Made by a program: the position numbers and the translations under genes
NCBI RefSeq assembly: GCF_030315685.1
Contig: NZ_JASXSI010000021.1
Span: 24,362-88,361, forward strand
Direction of reading: 5' to 3'
Origin: Gordonia sp. ABSL11-1
GTDB taxonomy: Bacteria > Actinomycetota > Actinomycetes > Mycobacteriales > Mycobacteriaceae
Length of the DNA stretch: 64,000 nt
The notes under the pieces: model-generated
Databases searched by the model: none
Told to the model about the DNA's origin: nothing
Seen by the model: the letters and a program-made list of their open reading frames with translations, nothing else
In this document: positions 35,259 to 44,090 of the stretch, in pieces
How positions within the stretch are numbered: position 1 is the first letter of the stretch
Layout of the letters: every line of letters starts with the position of its first letter

Positions 35259-37448
35259 CTAGACGCCCGTGCCCGGCTCGTCGTCCCGCCGATCGGGGCC
35301 GTCCGGGTCGCCGACGCCTTCCTCGGCGAGCGCGCGGACGAGGTCGGCGAAGCGGGCGTTGCCTCCGAGATCTTCGACCAGGACGACCTTGCCCTCATCG
35401 TCGGCAAGCGGGATGCACCAGTTCGGATATTGCGCTGCGCCGGTTCCCGGTTGGTTCTGGATACGACGCTCCCCCACCGCGTCGACGAGGGCCACACCCA
35501 GCAGCACCGACGGCGTCTGCGCAACCAGCCGGTGCAGCGCCTCGACGGTACGTCGATCCGTCAGCGGGACATCATCGTCGAGGAGCCCACGGCGACGTGC
35601 CATCGCCAGCACCGCGTCGCGGTCGTGCTCGTCCCGCGCACGTTCGGCCTCCTCCCCCGTCTCCAACAGACCCAGGCGTGAGCGCAGGTCGATGTGGTCA
35701 CCGGCGAGGTAACCGACCGTCGGCGGCAGGTCATGGGTCGTCACGGACGTCAGGCAGAGCTCGCGGTACTCCTCGGGCGGTACCGGACCGTCGGGCCCGT
35801 GCTCGAACCAGAGGATCGACGTCCCGAGAATCCCACGCTGCGTGAGTGCCTCCTGCACATGCCGTTCGAAGACGCCGAGGTCCTCACCGATGACGACGGC
35901 CCCGGCCCGCTCGGCCTCGAGCGCCAGGATGCCGATCAGCGCGTCGTGGTCGTAGTGGACGTAGGTGCCGTCGGCGGGTCCCTTGCCGTCGGGTATCCAC
36001 CAGAGTCGGAACAGGCCGAGGATGTGATCGACCCGGAGTCCGCCCGCGTGCCGGAGCACGGTGCGGAGCATGTCGCGATATGGCCGGTAGCCGGCCTCGG
36101 CGAGTCGGACCGGATGCCAGGGCGGCTGGTCCCAGCCCTGGCCCTGCTGATTGAAGCCGTCCGGCGGCGCGCCGACGGTGGCGCCGCGTGCGAGCACGTC
36201 ACCCAGCGTCCACACGTCCGCACCGTGCCGGGCCACGCCGACGGCCAGGTCCGCGACAACCCCTATGCTCATCCCCGCCGACAGCGCGGCATGTTGGGCC
36301 GCGGCGAGTTGCTCGTCGCAGATCCACTGCAGCCAGGTGAAGAACTCGACCCGGTCGGCGAGTTGGCGTCTCTTCCGCTTGACGAACTCCTTGTCGCGAA
36401 GCTTGCCGGACCACTGCGGGCCGTCGGTCCCGTATTTCTCGGCGAACGCACACCAGGTCGCAAACCGGCGCAGCCCCTTGCCCTCCCGCTCGCGGAACGC
36501 TCGGTACTCCGCCGCCCTCGCCGCCGACAACGGCACCGCATGGATGAGTTCGAGCACGGCCATCTTTGCACGGAACGCCTTGTTGCGCTTGATCTTCTCG
36601 GTCGACAGATTGTCATCGAAGAAGTTGCGCGCAAGGGAGCGGACGAGTTTCCGGGACCGCTTGCCGAGTTCCTCGGTCTCCGGGATGTCGGTCACCCGGA
36701 CGTAGAGCGGATTGACGAATCGTCGCGTCACGGGCAGGTACGGCGAGGCCTCGATCGGCGCGTGGGGCTGCGCGGCGTGCAGGGGGTTGACCTGGACGAA
36801 GTCGGCTCCGTAGGTGCTGCCCGCGACGGCGCAGATCTCGGCGAGATCCGCGAAGTCGCCGACGCCCCACGACGCCGCCGACCGTACCGAGTAGAGCTGG
36901 ACTGCCAGTCCCCATCGCTGGCTGTCCAGGAGGCGGTCGGCGGTGGAAAGCCGTCGCGGCGTGACGATCAGCGGGGCCTGCGCCCGGCGGCCGGTCGCCG
37001 GGTCGTGGGCGCGCACCGTGTGATAGCCGATCTCCAGGTCGGGTGGCACCTCGAACGTCGCCCGGCCGATCACCGTGCCGTCGATTTCCCGCGGATCCAC
37101 CCACAGGTCGACCTGGTCCGGGTACATCGTGGCCCCGGCCTCGGTGACGATCCAGACCTCGACCGCATTCCAATGCGGCACGTGGACGGCGAAACTCGCA
37201 GCTGCCCCCTCGACGGCGACGGTCACCGGTGGGACCATCGCGCGCCACGGCGACTCGTCGAGGTCGGTGTGGGCAGCCGCGATCTCCTGTTCCGTCGTCG
37301 CCGCGACACCGAGCGAGTCGAGGATCGCGATGATGGTCTCCGTACTCACGGGATGGTCGAGTTCGTCCCAGCCGACGTAGCTCGTCGCGACGCCCCATCG
37401 TCGGGCCAGCCCTTCGAGTTGCTCGCGTGCCACGCCCACGGAAGTCAC
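35259..37448 (-). CDS. malQ: 4-alpha-glucanotransferase (GH77)
   Basis: 729 residues, normal for the actinobacterial enzyme. An N-terminal MalQ extension (VGWDELDHPVSTETII) with beta-sandwich modules precedes the GH77 barrel: DFVQVNPLHAAQPHAPIEASPYLP, nucleophile Asp in GGLRVDHILGLFRLWW, acid/base Glu in VIGEDLGVF and the transition-state HD in SVTTHDLPPTVGYLAGD. It transfers maltosyl and longer glucan units in maltodextrin/glycogen metabolism. GTG start with SVGVAREQLEGLARRWGV. Confidence 0.94.
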   Translation of the reverse strand: MTSVGVAREQLEGLARRWGVATSYVGWDELDHPVSTETIIAILDSLGVAATTEQEIAAAHTDLDESPWRAMVPPVTVAVEGAAASFAVHVPHWNAVEVWIVTEAGATMYPDQVDLWVDPREIDGTVIGRATFEVPPDLEIGYHTVRAHDPATGRRAQAPLIVTPRRLSTADRLLDSQRWGLAVQLYSVRSAASWGVGDFADLAEICAVAGSTYGADFVQVNPLHAAQPHAPIEASPYLPVTRRFVNPLYVRVTDIPETEELGKRSRKLVRSLARNFFDDNLSTEKIKRNKAFRAKMAVLELIHAVPLSAARAAEYRAFREREGKGLRRFATWCAFAEKYGTDGPQWSGKLRDKEFVKRKRRQLADRVEFFTWLQWICDEQLAAAQHAALSAGMSIGVVADLAVGVARHGADVWTLGDVLARGATVGAPPDGFNQQGQGWDQPPWHPVRLAEAGYRPYRDMLRTVLRHAGGLRVDHILGLFRLWWIPDGKGPADGTYVHYDHDALIGILALEAERAGAVVIGEDLGVFERHVQEALTQRGILGTSILWFEHGPDGPVPPEEYRELCLTSVTTHDLPPTVGYLAGDHIDLRSRLGLLETGEEAERARDEHDRDAVLAMARRRGLLDDDVPLTDRRTVEALHRLVAQTPSVLLGVALVDAVGERRIQNQPGTGAAQYPNWCIPLADDEGKVVLVEDLGGNARFADLVRALAEEGVGDPDGPDRRDDEPGTGV

Positions 37449-37592
37449 TTCTGCATCGTCTCAGGATTCGTCGGGATACGCCCGTCGAACAGTGCCGGAT
37501 CCGCCCGCCTCAGCGAGGTGTGGGTGGTTGAATCGGCGACGAGGCCTCCTCCGCGAGGACACTCGTCGCCGAGAAGTTCGAAAGGTGTTCCG

Positions 37593-38207
37593 ATGGCAGA
37601 CACACTGACCCTCGATCCCGCGACCACCGCGCTGGTGCTGATCGAGTTCCAGAACGAGTTCACCAGCGACGGCGGCGTCCTGCACGACGCCGTCTCGGCG
37701 GTGATGGACAAGACCGGCATGCTCGGCAACACCGTTGCCCTGGTGGACAAGGCACGTGCGGCAGGGGTGACGATCATGCACGCGCCGATCACGTTCGCGC
37801 CCGGCTACGGCGAGCTGACGCGACACCCGTACGGCATCCTCAAGGGCGTGGTCGACGGCAATGCCTTCGTCAAGGATTCGTGGGGCGCGGCGATCGTCGA
37901 CGACCTGACGCCGGCCGACGGTGACATCCTGATCGAGGGCAAGCGCGGCCTCGACACCTTCGCGAGCACCAATCTGGACTTCATCCTGCGCAGCAAGGGC
38001 TTCACCACGATCATCCTGGCGGGCCTCCTCACCAACTGTTGTGTCGAGTCCACCATGCGCTCCGGTTACGAGAACGGATATCGGGTGATCACGCTGACGG
38101 ACTGCACCGCGGCGACGTCGGTGGCCGAGCACGACAACGCGATCAGCTTCGACTATCCGATGTTCTCCGAGCCCGTGGAGTCCGCCGCTGTCGCGTCAGC
38201 CCTGTGA
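37593..38207 (+). CDS. Isochorismatase-family cysteine hydrolase
   Basis: 204 residues. The fold's triad positions are visible: Glu18 in ALVLIEFQNEFTSDGG (most relatives have Asp), Lys in IEGKRGLDTFASTNLD and the nucleophile Cys in LAGLLTNCCVESTMRSGYE. Substrates of this subgroup (amides, nicotinamide-like, peroxyureidoacrylate) are not predictable. ATG 37593 chosen; a very long open frame upstream is antisense to malQ and not real. Overlaps the convergent MHS carrier by 12 bp. Confidence 0.88.
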   Translation: MADTLTLDPATTALVLIEFQNEFTSDGGVLHDAVSAVMDKTGMLGNTVALVDKARAAGVTIMHAPITFAPGYGELTRHPYGILKGVVDGNAFVKDSWGAAIVDDLTPADGDILIEGKRGLDTFASTNLDFILRSKGFTTIILAGLLTNCCVESTMRSGYENGYRVITLTDCTAATSVAEHDNAISFDYPMFSEPVESAAVASAL

Positions 38208-39587
38208 ACCCGCCTGTGCACCCTGCCGTGAACCCGCTCGTGAACCATTGTCCAGGTACAGGTCTGCGGGCCGGATCAACGCCGTGGCGACGACGCTGAT
38301 CAGTGCGGTGAGCGCGAGGTAACCCGCGGCGAGCCACGGCGATCCACCGGCGGCGCCGATGAGCGCGGTGAGGATCAGCGGGGTGAGGCCGGATGCGTAG
38401 ATGCCGGAGAACTGATAGACGACGGACAGCCCGGTGTAGCGCACCTGCGTCGGGTACAGGCTCGCGAACAGCGTCCCCTGGGCGCCGTAGAACAGGGCGT
38501 GGACGATACCGAAGACGATCACCAGGCCGACGGTGAACCAGATCAGGTTCTCGGTGCCGAACAGAGCGAACACCGGATACACGGTCAGGCCGTATGCGGT
38601 GATCCCGATCAGATAGATGCGCCTGGGACCGAACCGATCGGTGAGCAGTCCCGACACCGGCAGCAGGATCGCCATCACCAGGGAGGCGATGGTCACCGCG
38701 ACGAGAACCGGGACCTTGTCCATGCCGAGTTCGGAGGTGGCGTAGGCGATGGCGAAGACACCCCAGGTGTTGAACGCCGATCCCTCGCCCCACCGGGCGA
38801 GCAGCCCGAGGACGGTGTTGCGCGTGTTCGGTGGGAGCACCACGTCGCGGATGGGCACAGTCGACTTCTGCGACAGCTCGGCGACCTCGGTGAAGGCGGG
38901 CGTCTCGTCGACCTTGAGCCGGACGACGAATCCGATGACGACCAGCACGATGCTCACCAGGAACGCGATGCGCCATCCGTAGGTCAGGAACGCGTCGTCG
39001 TCGAGCGCCACCTGCAGCAGCGCGAACACGCCGGTGCCGAGGGCGAGACCGAGCGCCAGGCCGATCTGGGGAATGCTGCCGAACAGGCCCCGACGACGCC
39101 GCGGACTGTGCTCGACGGCGAGCAACACCGCACCCGCCCACTCCCCGCCGAGCGCGAAGCCCTGCACGACCCGTAGCGCCAGCAGCAGGATCGGCGCCAG
39201 AACGCCGACCGCGGCCGCCGTCGGCAACACACCCATCAATGCGGTGGCCACGCCCATCAGGACCATCGTGAGGGCCAGCGTCTTCTTGCGTCCGATCCGG
39301 TCGCCGATGTGACCGAACACCACCCCGCCGATGGGCCGCACGACGAAGCCGACCGCGAAGGTCGCGAACGACAACAGGGTCCCGACGAAGGAGCTCTGAT
39401 CCGGGAAGAAGACCGTGTTGAACACGAGGCTCGCCGCGGTGGCATAGAGGAAGAAGTCGTACCACTCGACCGTGGTGCCCAGGAGGCTCGCGGCGACAAC
39501 AGTCCGGAGGCGCTTTCGGCGTTCGTCATCGGTCTCGTCGACCGCGCCGGCGCCCGGGGTGCTCAGGAGAGTGGCCATGACCGCCAC
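38196..39587 (-). CDS. MHS-family MFS transporter (organic acid/osmolyte:H+ symporter)
   Basis: 463 residues, twelve membrane helices. MHS-family signatures: LLGTTVEWYDFFLYATAASLVF near the start, RPIGGVVFGHIGDRIGRKKTLALTM, LRVVQGFALGGEWAGAVLLAVEHS and the GRKK/GPRR second-half loop. Substrates in this family include shikimate, citrate, alpha-ketoglutarate, proline/betaine. The neighbouring FAD oxidase of lactate/glycolate type hints at a hydroxy acid substrate (inference only). Confidence 0.88.
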   Translation of the reverse strand: MAVMATLLSTPGAGAVDETDDERRKRLRTVVAASLLGTTVEWYDFFLYATAASLVFNTVFFPDQSSFVGTLLSFATFAVGFVVRPIGGVVFGHIGDRIGRKKTLALTMVLMGVATALMGVLPTAAAVGVLAPILLLALRVVQGFALGGEWAGAVLLAVEHSPRRRRGLFGSIPQIGLALGLALGTGVFALLQVALDDDAFLTYGWRIAFLVSIVLVVIGFVVRLKVDETPAFTEVAELSQKSTVPIRDVVLPPNTRNTVLGLLARWGEGSAFNTWGVFAIAYATSELGMDKVPVLVAVTIASLVMAILLPVSGLLTDRFGPRRIYLIGITAYGLTVYPVFALFGTENLIWFTVGLVIVFGIVHALFYGAQGTLFASLYPTQVRYTGLSVVYQFSGIYASGLTPLILTALIGAAGGSPWLAAGYLALTALISVVATALIRPADLYLDNGSRAGSRQGAQAGSQG

Positions 39588-39660
39588 ACGCTAGCGGCGT
39601 CGTCGTCGCCGTCCCAGGTTCGGAATCACAGTGATCATAAGTCGTACGCCCTCCGAGCCC

Positions 39661-39677
39661 CGACGCGTATCGAGACC
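39661..39677. repeat. Half copy of the GCGTATCGAGACC repeat
   Basis: GCGTATCGAGACC (39665-39677) is identical to one outer arm of the palindromic element at 53222-53332. It sits a few bases after the stop of the FAD oxidase gene, without a matching left arm. Confidence 0.6.
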
Positions 39678-39680
39678 CCC

Positions 39681-41051
39681 TCAGCCGAACAGCACGCCGG
39701 GGTTGAGCAATCCGCGTGGGTCCAGCGCGTCCTTGACCGCACGCATGGTCGACAGGTCCACATCGCTGCGACCGAGATGTGTCCACGGCACCTTCGCGCG
39801 ACCGATTCCGTGTTCGGCGCTGATGCTCCCACCGTTGGCGGCGACGATCCCGAACACGTGCCCGGTGACGGACTCCGCCGCGTCTTCGGGGACGTCGAGC
39901 AGGTTGACGTGGATGTTGCCGTCGCCGACATGACCGAACAGAACGGGACGGCACGGATGGTCGACCATCCCGGCAACGGCAGTGAGCTCTGCCATCGCCT
40001 CGGGTAGGGCCCGGATCGGTACGGACACATCGAGTTTGACGACAGGTGTGGTGGTCGAGCGGGAGATCGACTCGGTGTGGCGTTCCCGGACCGCCCACAA
40101 TGCGCGCGCCGGACCGGGTTCGAGGACGGCATCGGTGACCGAGGCGTTCTCGAGGACGTCGACGACGACCGCCTCCACGTCCCCGGTGCCGGAGATCTCG
40201 ACGAGCGCATAGAACGGCGACGCGGTGGCGACGGGGCGACGGACTCCGTGCTCGTGCACCAACTCCAGGCCCGACTCCGTCATGATCTCGGCGGCCTCCA
40301 CCCGGAGCCCCCGCGCCGCGAACGCGTCGAGCAATTCGAAGATGTTCTCGACGTGATCGACGGACGCGACGGTCACGATCGTCGCGACCGGCGGGGCGAC
40401 CAGCCGGAACAGCACCCGGGTGATGACGGCGAGGGTTCCCTCGCTGCCGGTCAGCAGTCCCGGGAGGTCATAGCCCACATTGTCTTTCACCAGCGACTTC
40501 CATCGTCGGAGGATCCGGCCGTCGGCCAGGACCGCCTCGATCCCGAGGACCTGGGCTCGCGTGTTGCCGTGCCGGATCATCCGGACACCACCCGCGTTGG
40601 TCGCGACGACCCCTCCCGCCGTGGCCGATTCGCGCGATGCGAGGTCGACGGGGAACATGAGGCCATCGCGTTGCGCGCGGCTGTCGATCGCTTCGATGGC
40701 CGCACCGGCCTGCACACCGACGCATCGGCCGACCACGTCCACCTCGTCGACGTCTGTCATCCGCGCGGTACTCAGGACGATGAGCGGACCCGTGAGCCGA
40801 TCGGTCGGCGGCACCGAACCGCCGACGAGACCGGTGTTCCCGCCTTGGACGCAGATCGCGACACCGTGGCCCGCGCAGAGCCGCACGACGGCGGCCACCT
40901 CGTCGGTGGTCCGAGGACGCACCACGGCGTCGGCGGTGCCTGTCCATCGGCCGGTCCAGTCGGTGAGGTGACCGGCCATCGCGTCGTCGTCGGTGACCAC
41001 ATGGGTGTCGCCGACGACGCCGCGCAATTCCTCGATCGGGGTCGCGGTCAC
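39681..41051 (-). CDS. FAD-binding 2-hydroxyacid oxidase/dehydrogenase (GlcD/D-lactate type)
   Basis: 456 residues. N-terminal PCMH FAD domain: ICVQGGNTGLVGGSVP, GGVVATNAGGVRMIRHGNTR and the long NVGYDLPGLLTGSEGTLAVIT. The C-terminal oxidase cap has the metal-binding FGHVGDGNIHVNLL and EHGIGRAKVPW with NPGVLFG at the end. It oxidises D-2-hydroxy acids (lactate, glycolate, 2-hydroxyglutarate). The GTG at 41049-41051 follows the NAD(P)-binding gene's stop by 8 bp, so they form an operon. A longer frame upstream is antisense noise. Confidence 0.88.
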   Translation of the reverse strand: MTATPIEELRGVVGDTHVVTDDDAMAGHLTDWTGRWTGTADAVVRPRTTDEVAAVVRLCAGHGVAICVQGGNTGLVGGSVPPTDRLTGPLIVLSTARMTDVDEVDVVGRCVGVQAGAAIEAIDSRAQRDGLMFPVDLASRESATAGGVVATNAGGVRMIRHGNTRAQVLGIEAVLADGRILRRWKSLVKDNVGYDLPGLLTGSEGTLAVITRVLFRLVAPPVATIVTVASVDHVENIFELLDAFAARGLRVEAAEIMTESGLELVHEHGVRRPVATASPFYALVEISGTGDVEAVVVDVLENASVTDAVLEPGPARALWAVRERHTESISRSTTTPVVKLDVSVPIRALPEAMAELTAVAGMVDHPCRPVLFGHVGDGNIHVNLLDVPEDAAESVTGHVFGIVAANGGSISAEHGIGRAKVPWTHLGRSDVDLSTMRAVKDALDPRGLLNPGVLFG

Positions 41052-41058
41052 GACCGCG

Positions 41059-41706
41059 TCACGACACCGCGTCCGCGATGGGGGTGTCGCCGTCGTTGAA
41101 CTCGATCGTGCGGCGGGTGGTCGACGGTTCGGCGAGGACAGCCGCCGCGACCTGCGCCACGTTGTCGCGGCTGACCTCCGCACCGTCGGTGCGAGTGCCG
41201 CCCACCGTGATCCGGCCGGTGCCGGGCTGATCGGTCAGTTTGCTGGGGCCCAGGATGGTCCAGTCCAGGCCCGTCCCCTTGAGATGAGTGTCGGCCTCGG
41301 CCTTGGCCTCTGCGTAGGCGTAGAACGAGTTGTCCTCGGGGACCCCGTGATCGGGGCCGGCGCCGAAGTACGACACCATCACGTAGCGCTGCACGCCGGC
41401 GGACTCGGCGGCGTCCATCGAACGGATCGCCGCGTCGCGATCAACCGCAAATGTGCGATCGCGGTCACCTCCGCCCGCGCCCGCGGCCCAGACCACCGCG
41501 TCCTGCCCGGCGAGCACGGAGGCGAGTCCCGCGGTGTCGAGTTCCTCGATGTCGGCGACCACGGGTGTGGCACCCGTGGCAGCCACATCGTCGACCTGCG
41601 CCTCTTTACGGATGATGGACGTGACATCGTCTCCGTTGGTGGACAGCTGCTTCGCCAGTCGCAGGGCGATCTTGCCGTGCCCTCCGATGATCGCGACCCG
41701 TGCCAT
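41059..41706 (-). CDS. NAD(P)-binding atypical SDR protein
   Basis: 215 residues. Rossmann loop VAIIGGHGKIALRLAKQL at residues 4-21 (GxxGxxA type), DAVVWAAGAGGGD, YVMVSYFGAG and LDWTILGPSKLTDQPG. This is the NmrA-like/atypical SDR group (YhfK/ YwnB-like) that senses or uses NAD(P). The ATG at 41706 has GAGAGGAG upstream. First gene of a pair with the FAD oxidase. Confidence 0.87.
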   Translation of the reverse strand: MARVAIIGGHGKIALRLAKQLSTNGDDVTSIIRKEAQVDDVAATGATPVVADIEELDTAGLASVLAGQDAVVWAAGAGGGDRDRTFAVDRDAAIRSMDAAESAGVQRYVMVSYFGAGPDHGVPEDNSFYAYAEAKAEADTHLKGTGLDWTILGPSKLTDQPGTGRITVGGTRTDGAEVSRDNVAQVAAAVLAEPSTTRRTIEFNDGDTPIADAVS

Positions 41707-41774
41707 CGTTGCTCCTCTCGTCGCCGGTTGATACCTCCACCAACGTACCGACGGCGCGGGCGGGCCGGTCGGGG

Positions 41775-41936
41775 TCAGACCTTCGAACGGCCCCGCACCA
41801 TGCCGACGATCCAGAGCAGCAGACACGCCCCGGCGACACAGGTCACGAAGCTGAAGATCAGGCCGCCACCCTCGACGTCCACGCCGAACAGACTCAGGAG
41901 GAAGCCGCCGACGCTACGCGCGCCGGGGTGATCCAC
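41775..41936 (-). CDS. Small membrane protein resembling the C-terminal half of GlsB/YeaQ/YmgE proteins
   Basis: 53 residues from GTG 41934-41936: SVGGFLLSLFGVDVEGGG then FVTCVAGACLLLWIVGMVRGRSKV. The two hydrophobic segments look like helices 2 and 3 of the ~85-residue transglycosylase-associated membrane family, but the expected first helix is absent. The start overlaps the 3' end of the ParA-like gene in another frame. It may be a real short protein or a 5'-truncated remnant; see the finding on this junction. Confidence 0.5.
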   Translation of the reverse strand: MDHPGARSVGGFLLSLFGVDVEGGGLIFSFVTCVAGACLLLWIVGMVRGRSKV

Positions 41937-42879
41937 CGGCCCGATCGACGATTCGTGGCGAACCCGAGACGTGCGTCGATCGGCGCCGACCTGGCCGGCT
42001 GACCCGCCAGGGGTCAGCGGGCGCCCCGATCTTCGCCTCGGCCTCGGTCATCACCGACTGCGTCACCTTGCGGAACTGGTCGAAATGACCGTGATGGCCG
42101 TATTTTGCGTGCAGCGTGGCGTACGGCGTGTACTCGGCGGCCGTGCCGATGACGTTGGCCTCGTGGAGATAGGCGGGCAGGACGTTCTGGATCGTCGGAT
42201 CGCGACGCAGACGGTGGACGGTGTCCTGATGCAGGACCGAGCCCGCGCGGTATTTCGTCACCACCACACCGAGTTCGACGATCGGCTGCCCTATTTCGGC
42301 CCCGAAGTCGGCGACCTGCCGCTGGATGTGCGGTATCGCGTAGGTGGACAACACATCCGGGATGGTGGGGATCAGGTAGGCGTCGGCGAGGGCGAGACCG
42401 TTGAGGCTGAACGGGCCGACGTTGGGCGGGCAGTCGATCAGGATGTAGTCGTAGTCGTCGACGATCGGGGCCACCCCCCGGCGCAGGACATCGATGACCG
42501 ATGCGTGATCGTCGGCGGCGACACGGCGGGCGCTCAACTCCTCCTGCAGTTCGATCAGGTCGAGCGAGGACGGAAGGAGGTCGACGCCGGTCACCGACTC
42601 GACCGGCGACACGCCACGCTGCACGGCCTTGTCGAGATCGAACGTCGTGGTGTCGTCGAGGACGTCCCCGAACAGTGCCGCGAGGGTATGCCCCTGTTCG
42701 TTGCACTGCCGCCAGCGTTGCTGACCGATCATCATCGTGGTCAGGTTGGTCTGCGCATCGAGATCGATGAGGAGCACCCGTCGACCGAACTCGCCCGACA
42801 GGAACTCGGCCATCCCCGCGGTCAGAGTCGTCTTGCCCACGCCGCCCTTCAGGCTGATGGTCGCGATCGCAATCGGCAT
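41914..42879 (-). CDS. ParA/MinD-like ATPase with odd C-terminal tail
   Basis: 321 residues. Deviant Walker A in TISLKGGVGKTTLTAGM (residues 7-23), VLLIDLDAQTNLTTMM, Walker B YILIDCPPNVGPF, and PTIPDVLSTYAIPHIQ. The core seems to finish at about residue 290 (VTQSVMTEAEAKIGAP); the last ~30 residues are Arg/Ser/Pro-rich and overlap the next gene, unlike the relatives I can recall. No ParB-like gene adjoins. Stand-alone members of this type exist in mycolata; role unknown. Confidence 0.85.
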   Translation of the reverse strand: MPIAIATISLKGGVGKTTLTAGMAEFLSGEFGRRVLLIDLDAQTNLTTMMIGQQRWRQCNEQGHTLAALFGDVLDDTTTFDLDKAVQRGVSPVESVTGVDLLPSSLDLIELQEELSARRVAADDHASVIDVLRRGVAPIVDDYDYILIDCPPNVGPFSLNGLALADAYLIPTIPDVLSTYAIPHIQRQVADFGAEIGQPIVELGVVVTKYRAGSVLHQDTVHRLRRDPTIQNVLPAYLHEANVIGTAAEYTPYATLHAKYGHHGHFDQFRKVTQSVMTEAEAKIGAPADPWRVSRPGRRRSTHVSGSPRIVDRAGGSPRRA

Positions 42880-43003
42880 GGCCACCCCGGTCTCGTGGCC
42901 GCGCGGACCACAGCTGGCATGTTGTCCGGCTGAGCCTAACGCGACGAGAGTGGGGTTGGCAGCCGATGGCCGCGTCACGATCTCCGGGCGGCGACTCGCC
43001 CGG

Positions 43004-43294
43004 TCAGTCGTGGAACTCGTTCTTCGGCAGCCGCGGGCGGGCACCGGCCGGCCACCGCCGGCCCGGTACTCGTAACGACCAACCGGCCGGCGCGACCGTG
43101 AAATCCATCCACCGGCCGTCACCGAGCCACAGCGACCAGAGATCCTCGTCGGGGAAATCGCCCACCCGTACGAACAGTTGCTGTTCACCGGCCTGTGCCG
43201 TCATCCATCCCTGATCGGCCGGATCGTCGACGAAGTCCGCCGTCGAGGCCAGCGCGGCCTCGAGGTCGTCCACACGGTCGGCACGGCTCACCAT
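43004..43294 (-). CDS. Small hypothetical protein
   Basis: 96 residues, MVSRADRVDDLEAALASTAD to RLPKNEFHD. Not recognised. The N-terminus is acidic and helical, the middle (QQLFVRVGDFPDEDLWSLWLGDG) looks like beta strands, and the end is basic. Actinobacterial codon use and a GTG/ATG-rich start support coding. The 6-codon upstream extension (MTRRRR) is possible. Orientation is the same as its neighbours. Confidence 0.6.
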   Translation of the reverse strand: MVSRADRVDDLEAALASTADFVDDPADQGWMTAQAGEQQLFVRVGDFPDEDLWSLWLGDGRWMDFTVAPAGWSLRVPGRRWPAGARPRLPKNEFHD

Positions 43295-43334
43295 TCGTCG
43301 TCTCCTCGTCACATCGTCCGGTCTGCGGGGGGTC

Positions 43335-43988
43335 TCAGTCGTCGAAGCGGACCGAGCTCACCGCGGACGCGATCGAGCGACGGAATGTCGCACCCTCGCG
43401 CGCGGGTGCGGTGCCGGTCGCATGCAGAAGATAGGCGACACTGCCCCGTCGGTAGGCGGCGTAGCGGATCGCGCAGAACCATGTCTGCTCGTCGCCGGCA
43501 TATGTCCCGGTCTGCATCGACGATCCCTCGGTCCGGAAGCCCGGCTGCGTGCGGGTCGCCTCGTTCTCGTTCCACTCGGGCAGGGCCCTCGCCTCTACGA
43601 AGGCGTGATCGATGAGCCCGGGGACACTTACACCGTGATCGACGACGAAGCGGGTGAGCACGATCGCGATGGTGCCCTCGTTCCCGTGATCGGCGATGAA
43701 CAGCCGCAGGTAGCCGGGGGCGTTGGCGCCACGCCAGATGTCGCGGTCGACATCGACGAGGATCTCGCCCGGGATGGTGCGCTCGTCGGTCACCCGACTG
43801 GCCGCGATCGCCATCCGCTCGAGCCGATCGAGGATCGGGATCTCGTCGCATTCCGGCGGATCGGGAATCCGGCGCGTTCGCGCCGCGGCGTCGTAGGCGA
43901 AGGTGTGCGGCCGCAGGACGGTCGGCTCCACCAACGAGGGTTCGTGGCCGGAGGAGGCCGGTTCGAGGTGTTCGGTGTCAGCGGTCAC
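43335..43988 (-). CDS. Hypothetical protein of 217 residues
   Basis: Starts at GTG (TADTEHLEPASSGHEPSL). Not recognised. The central region (GYLRLFIADHGNEGTIAIVLTRFVVDHG) and GDEQTWFCAIRYAAYRRGSVAYLLHATG suggest alternating strands and helices of a compact soluble domain. No signal peptide or membrane helix. It might be a distant relative of the mycobacterial LpqN-type fold, but the evidence is weak. Lies 40 bp upstream of the 96-residue gene, so they may be co-transcribed. Confidence 0.65.
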   Translation of the reverse strand: MTADTEHLEPASSGHEPSLVEPTVLRPHTFAYDAAARTRRIPDPPECDEIPILDRLERMAIAASRVTDERTIPGEILVDVDRDIWRGANAPGYLRLFIADHGNEGTIAIVLTRFVVDHGVSVPGLIDHAFVEARALPEWNENEATRTQPGFRTEGSSMQTGTYAGDEQTWFCAIRYAAYRRGSVAYLLHATGTAPAREGATFRRSIASAVSSVRFDD

Positions 43989-44090
43989 CGCGCATCACAC
44001 GCCCGCCGAGCGCGTGACTGCGCGGTCGTCGCATTCCCCCTGCATTCGGCCACGTGCCGAGGATAGTCAGCGATCCCGGCGAATGCGTGA

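Noticed and set aside
35694..37592. Very long N-terminal extension of the isochorismatase frame
   Set aside because: Lies entirely antisense to malQ; family similarity starts at ATG 37593.
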